Below are positions 12,099-13,748 of a stretch of 13,748 nucleotides of DNA, piece after piece (position 1 is the stretch's first letter; each line of letters opens with the position of its first letter). Both the position numbers and the translations under genes were made by a program. Location of the stretch: the NCBI GenBank assembly GCA_964639335.1, contig CAZXCJ010000029.1:1-13748 (forward strand), in the 5' to 3' direction. The notes under the pieces were generated by a model. The model was not told where the DNA came from. It searched no databases and was given only the letters and a program-made list of their open reading frames with translations. This DNA comes from JAIOTH01 sp964639335 (lineage in GTDB: Bacteria; Patescibacteriota; Patescibacteriia; UBA1558; S5-K13).

Positions 12099-12133
12099 GC
12101 TAATTGCTAATAGCTGAAAGCTGATAGCTAAAA
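12099..12133. repeat. tandem 7-bp repeat array upstream of the HbpS/GlcG-like gene
   Basis: Five exact 7-base units starting GCT: GCTAATT, GCTAATA, then GCTGAAA, GCTGATA and GCTAAAA. It lies just before a TTGACT (12138-12143) that could be the -35 of the next gene, though the matching -10 is poor. Confidence 0.65.
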
Positions 12134-12197
12134 GATATTGACTTTTTATAAGCAAAGAGTTAAGTTGAGGTTAATAAAATAATCATGGAGGCATAAG

Positions 12198-12692
12198 ATG
12201 AAAAAGAGCCTATCTTTTTTAGGACAAAAATTTATTACTGAATTATTGAATTTTTATTTGGGTGTTTATTTAAACATCGACGTAGAAGATTTGTTAAATG
12301 ATTTCTCAGCAGAAGAAGCAAAAAAATTGCCTAAGCTTGCAGTTTGTTTAGTAGATGCTCAAGAAAAAGTTGTTTTACTTCATGTTATCAACGATCAAAA
12401 AGGAGACCACGAGCTTTTATCTAATCGGGCCTTGAACAGCGCTCGTCAGGCTGTAGTGACCGGGATCGATACTTTTTCTTTAGGTAAGGAGATAAAAAAG
12501 AAAATTAAAACAGAAAAATTATCTAAAGAAGATGTCCTTAAAAATATGGAATTATCCTGGGATTTAAATGATCCTGTTTGGGGTGGTTTTCCTATTTTTG
12601 AGGAAAATGAACTTGTAGGAGCGGTAGCTGTTGTTGGTGCAGAAGAAGAACATCGGTCAGGTATTAGAAATTTGATTGAAATGTTTTTTTAA
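12198..12692 (+). CDS. HbpS/GlcG-like (DUF336) domain protein
   Basis: A 164-residue protein with the layout of the HbpS/GlcG family (PF03928). It has a strand with LAVCLVDAQEKVV (47-59), a central helix with repeated small residues (ALNSARQAVVTGIDTFSL, 78-95) and the C-terminal GGFPIFEENELVGAVAVVG (129-147), close to the family's GGxPI...GxxVGAxGVSG signature. Family members bind haem, cobalamin or other small ligands, or act as sensors and accessories; the ligand here is unknown. The match is divergent: the last signature has AVAVVGA, and the N-terminal 45 residues look like an added helical segment. GGAGG (12186-12190) lies 7 bases before the ATG. The gene is monocistronic, with a clear terminator. 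Confidence 0.7.
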   Translation: MKKSLSFLGQKFITELLNFYLGVYLNIDVEDLLNDFSAEEAKKLPKLAVCLVDAQEKVVLLHVINDQKGDHELLSNRALNSARQAVVTGIDTFSLGKEIKKKIKTEKLSKEDVLKNMELSWDLNDPVWGGFPIFEENELVGAVAVVGAEEEHRSGIRNLIEMFF

Positions 12693-12709
12693 ATTTTAAA
12701 ATCACAAAA

Positions 12710-12739
12710 CCCGAGTAGTTTAAGTACTCGGGCTTTTTT
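12710..12739 (+). terminator. intrinsic terminator of the HbpS/GlcG-like gene
   Basis: CCCGAGTA (12710-12717) pairs perfectly with TACTCGGG (12725-12732), with a 7-base loop and T12734-12739. The A/C-rich upstream flank gives a weak U-run on the other strand as well. Confidence 0.88.
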
Positions 12740-12743
12740 ATAT

Positions 12744-12791
12744 GATACGAATTCATGATGCTAATATACTAATGGTACTAATGATACTAAT
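12744..12791. repeat. short tandem ACTAAT repeats
   Basis: A run of roughly 9-base units (GATGCTAAT, ATACTAAT, GGTACTAAT, GATACTAAT), preceded by a related GATACGAAT. Looser versions sit at 10884-10912, also directly after a terminator, and at 11075-11095. Confidence 0.55.
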
Positions 12792-12826
12792 CTGAAGGAG
12801 TTATTATATATATAATAGAAAAGAGT

Positions 12827-12895
12827 TTATTTTTGCTTAGCTAAATTTTTAATGCACTTAGTACAAATTTTAACTTTCTTGCCGTTTATTTTTTT
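12827..12895 (-). pseudogene. rpmB: 3' remnant of rpmB (ribosomal protein bL28)
   Basis: Directly after the ATP-grasp stop, in another frame, the minus strand reads KKINGKKVKICTKCIKNLAKQK and then a TAA stop. This matches the C-terminal end of bacterial bL28, including the CTKC zinc knuckle that closes the zinc-ribbon form of the protein. In frame upstream there is no bL28 sequence: the frame closes at a TGA within the ATP-grasp gene, and no start or N-terminal Cys pair is present. It is therefore a tail without a body, probably left when the ATP-grasp gene or its donor segment replaced the 5' part. A functional rpmB is expected elsewhere in the genome. The short length keeps this below certainty. 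Confidence 0.6.
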
Positions 12896-13737
12896 AATTG
12901 GGAAATTAAATATTTTGCAATATCATTTGAAATATTATATTTAGATTTATCTTCATGCTGAGTTAGATTACATGCTGTATTAATTTCACTCAATACATAC
13001 CCATCCTTTGTTAGAAATATGTCTACAAAAGCAATTTCTGACTCAAATATATCTGTGATATGTGTCGCGTAGGACAATAATTTTGGATCAGGATTTTTTT
13101 CATGTTGTATCTCTGGGTTTAAGCATACGCTTACTTTCCAACGATTAGAATTTGGTTTATCGTAAAATACTGCTTGATTGAGTGCTTTTCCGCCAATAAC
13201 AATAATACGGTATATTTTAAGGTATTCAACGAATTGTTGCAAAATTATTTTTTCACCCGGGATTTGAGATAATTTTTTATCAATTTCTGTATCTCCAATA
13301 AAGGAACTAAAACATAATGCTCCCTGACCATTACTATTAATTGGTTTTAGAACAAATTTATGAAATGGTAGAGTATTGATAGATTTCTTTATCTCTTCTG
13401 GCGTACATTTTTTAGTTATAGGTAATACAATACCATGTTTATTGGCCCATTCATATGATTTGTATTTATCAGATGTTCTGTCCAGGACACTTGCTGAATT
13501 TATTAAATGATATCCTTTTTTTTCCAAATCAAAAGCCACTAGATTTGCATTTGGTCCAGCTGACCTATAATGCAATAGGGTTTTTGTAGTAAAACATTCG
13601 TGTATTTCTAAATAATTTTTAAGATCCTCCCATCTGGTAATTCCACATTCAACATTAAGATTTTTTATTTTTTCGGCAATACGTTCTGCATATTGTTGAC
13701 CAGCTTTTGTCCTGATTATTACAATTTTTTTGTCCAT
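12886..13737 (-). CDS. RimK-like ATP-grasp protein
   Basis: A 283-residue ATP-grasp enzyme, the class that joins a carboxylate to an amine using ATP (as in RimK, glutathione synthetase and peptide-maturation ligases). After an N-terminal pre-ATP-grasp domain (about 1-85) come Lys131 in FVLKP, the glycine loop NSNGQG (134-139), the QQFVEYLKIYRIIVIGG block with Gln167-168 and Arg177, then metal-binding Asp239 in FVDIF and Glu251 and Asn253 in LSEINTA. All the expected catalytic residues are visible. The ATG at 13737 is 11 bases from the window edge, so its promoter is mostly outside; there is no Shine-Dalgarno site. The substrate is unknown and no precursor peptide is visible nearby. Its 3' end joins an rpmB remnant, a sign that the gene was acquired by replacement. 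Confidence 0.85.
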   Translation of the reverse strand: MDKKIVIIRTKAGQQYAERIAEKIKNLNVECGITRWEDLKNYLEIHECFTTKTLLHYRSAGPNANLVAFDLEKKGYHLINSASVLDRTSDKYKSYEWANKHGIVLPITKKCTPEEIKKSINTLPFHKFVLKPINSNGQGALCFSSFIGDTEIDKKLSQIPGEKIILQQFVEYLKIYRIIVIGGKALNQAVFYDKPNSNRWKVSVCLNPEIQHEKNPDPKLLSYATHITDIFESEIAFVDIFLTKDGYVLSEINTACNLTQHEDKSKYNISNDIAKYLISQLKK

Positions 13738-13748
13738 AAAATAAATAT

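Noticed and set aside
12138..12166. Promoter TTGACT with TAAGTT for the HbpS/GlcG-like gene
   Set aside because: The -35 is good, but the -10 at the right spacing matches poorly and the tract is AT-rich; not strong enough to list as a feature.

Overview
This is an AT-rich, gene-dense bacterial window with short, tightly packed genes, many starts lacking a Shine-Dalgarno sequence, and the standard code (TGA is used as a stop at 904-906). The gene set and divergence suggest a small-genome bacterium of the Candidate Phyla Radiation (Patescibacteria, Parcubacteria-like). The features behind this are a LytR-CpsA-Psr protein ending in a LytR_C domain, a membrane-anchored M23 peptidase, a lone RRM protein and a DUF1653 protein. 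That assignment is inferred from gene style, not from a marker phylogeny.

Layout. 1-944: a two-gene operon of unrecognised proteins (78-491, 505-906) ends in a bidirectional terminator shared with the converging gene. 996-4546 (minus strand): a housekeeping and envelope block, LCP protein then der (GTPase) then pth (peptidyl-tRNA hydrolase). 4627-5063: an inverted-repeat element (copy A), a strong promoter, a 48-residue one-helix membrane ORF and a terminator. 5068-8835: a restriction-modification module, made of a single-chain type IIG enzyme and an unrecognised 219-residue protein, bracketed by a 16-bp direct repeat. 8834-10057 (minus): M23 peptidase. 10203-10882: element copy B, a strong promoter, a structured leader of about 135 nt, an RRM RNA-binding protein and a terminator. 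10883-12197: repeat-rich DNA around two small minus-strand genes, DUF1653 and a Cys-rich N-terminal protein. 12198-12739: an HbpS/GlcG-like gene with terminator. 12827-13737 (minus): a RimK-like ATP-grasp gene whose 3' end runs directly into what looks like the last 22 or so codons of rpmB (bL28), with no 5' part.

How it fits together. LCP and M23 proteins act on the cell envelope; Der, Pth and (if real) bL28 belong to ribosome assembly and translation. The most interesting material lies between genes. Two copies of a modular inverted-repeat element both end exactly at the -35 box of the next gene. 7-bp-periodic TTAG-like arrays occur at five intergenic places. A 35-bp hairpin repeat occurs as an inverted pair flanking about 1 kb. 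The R-M cassette appears to have split an ancestral terminator. The ATP-grasp/rpmB junction looks like a replacement breakpoint. No tRNA, rRNA, CRISPR array, transposase or integrase was found.
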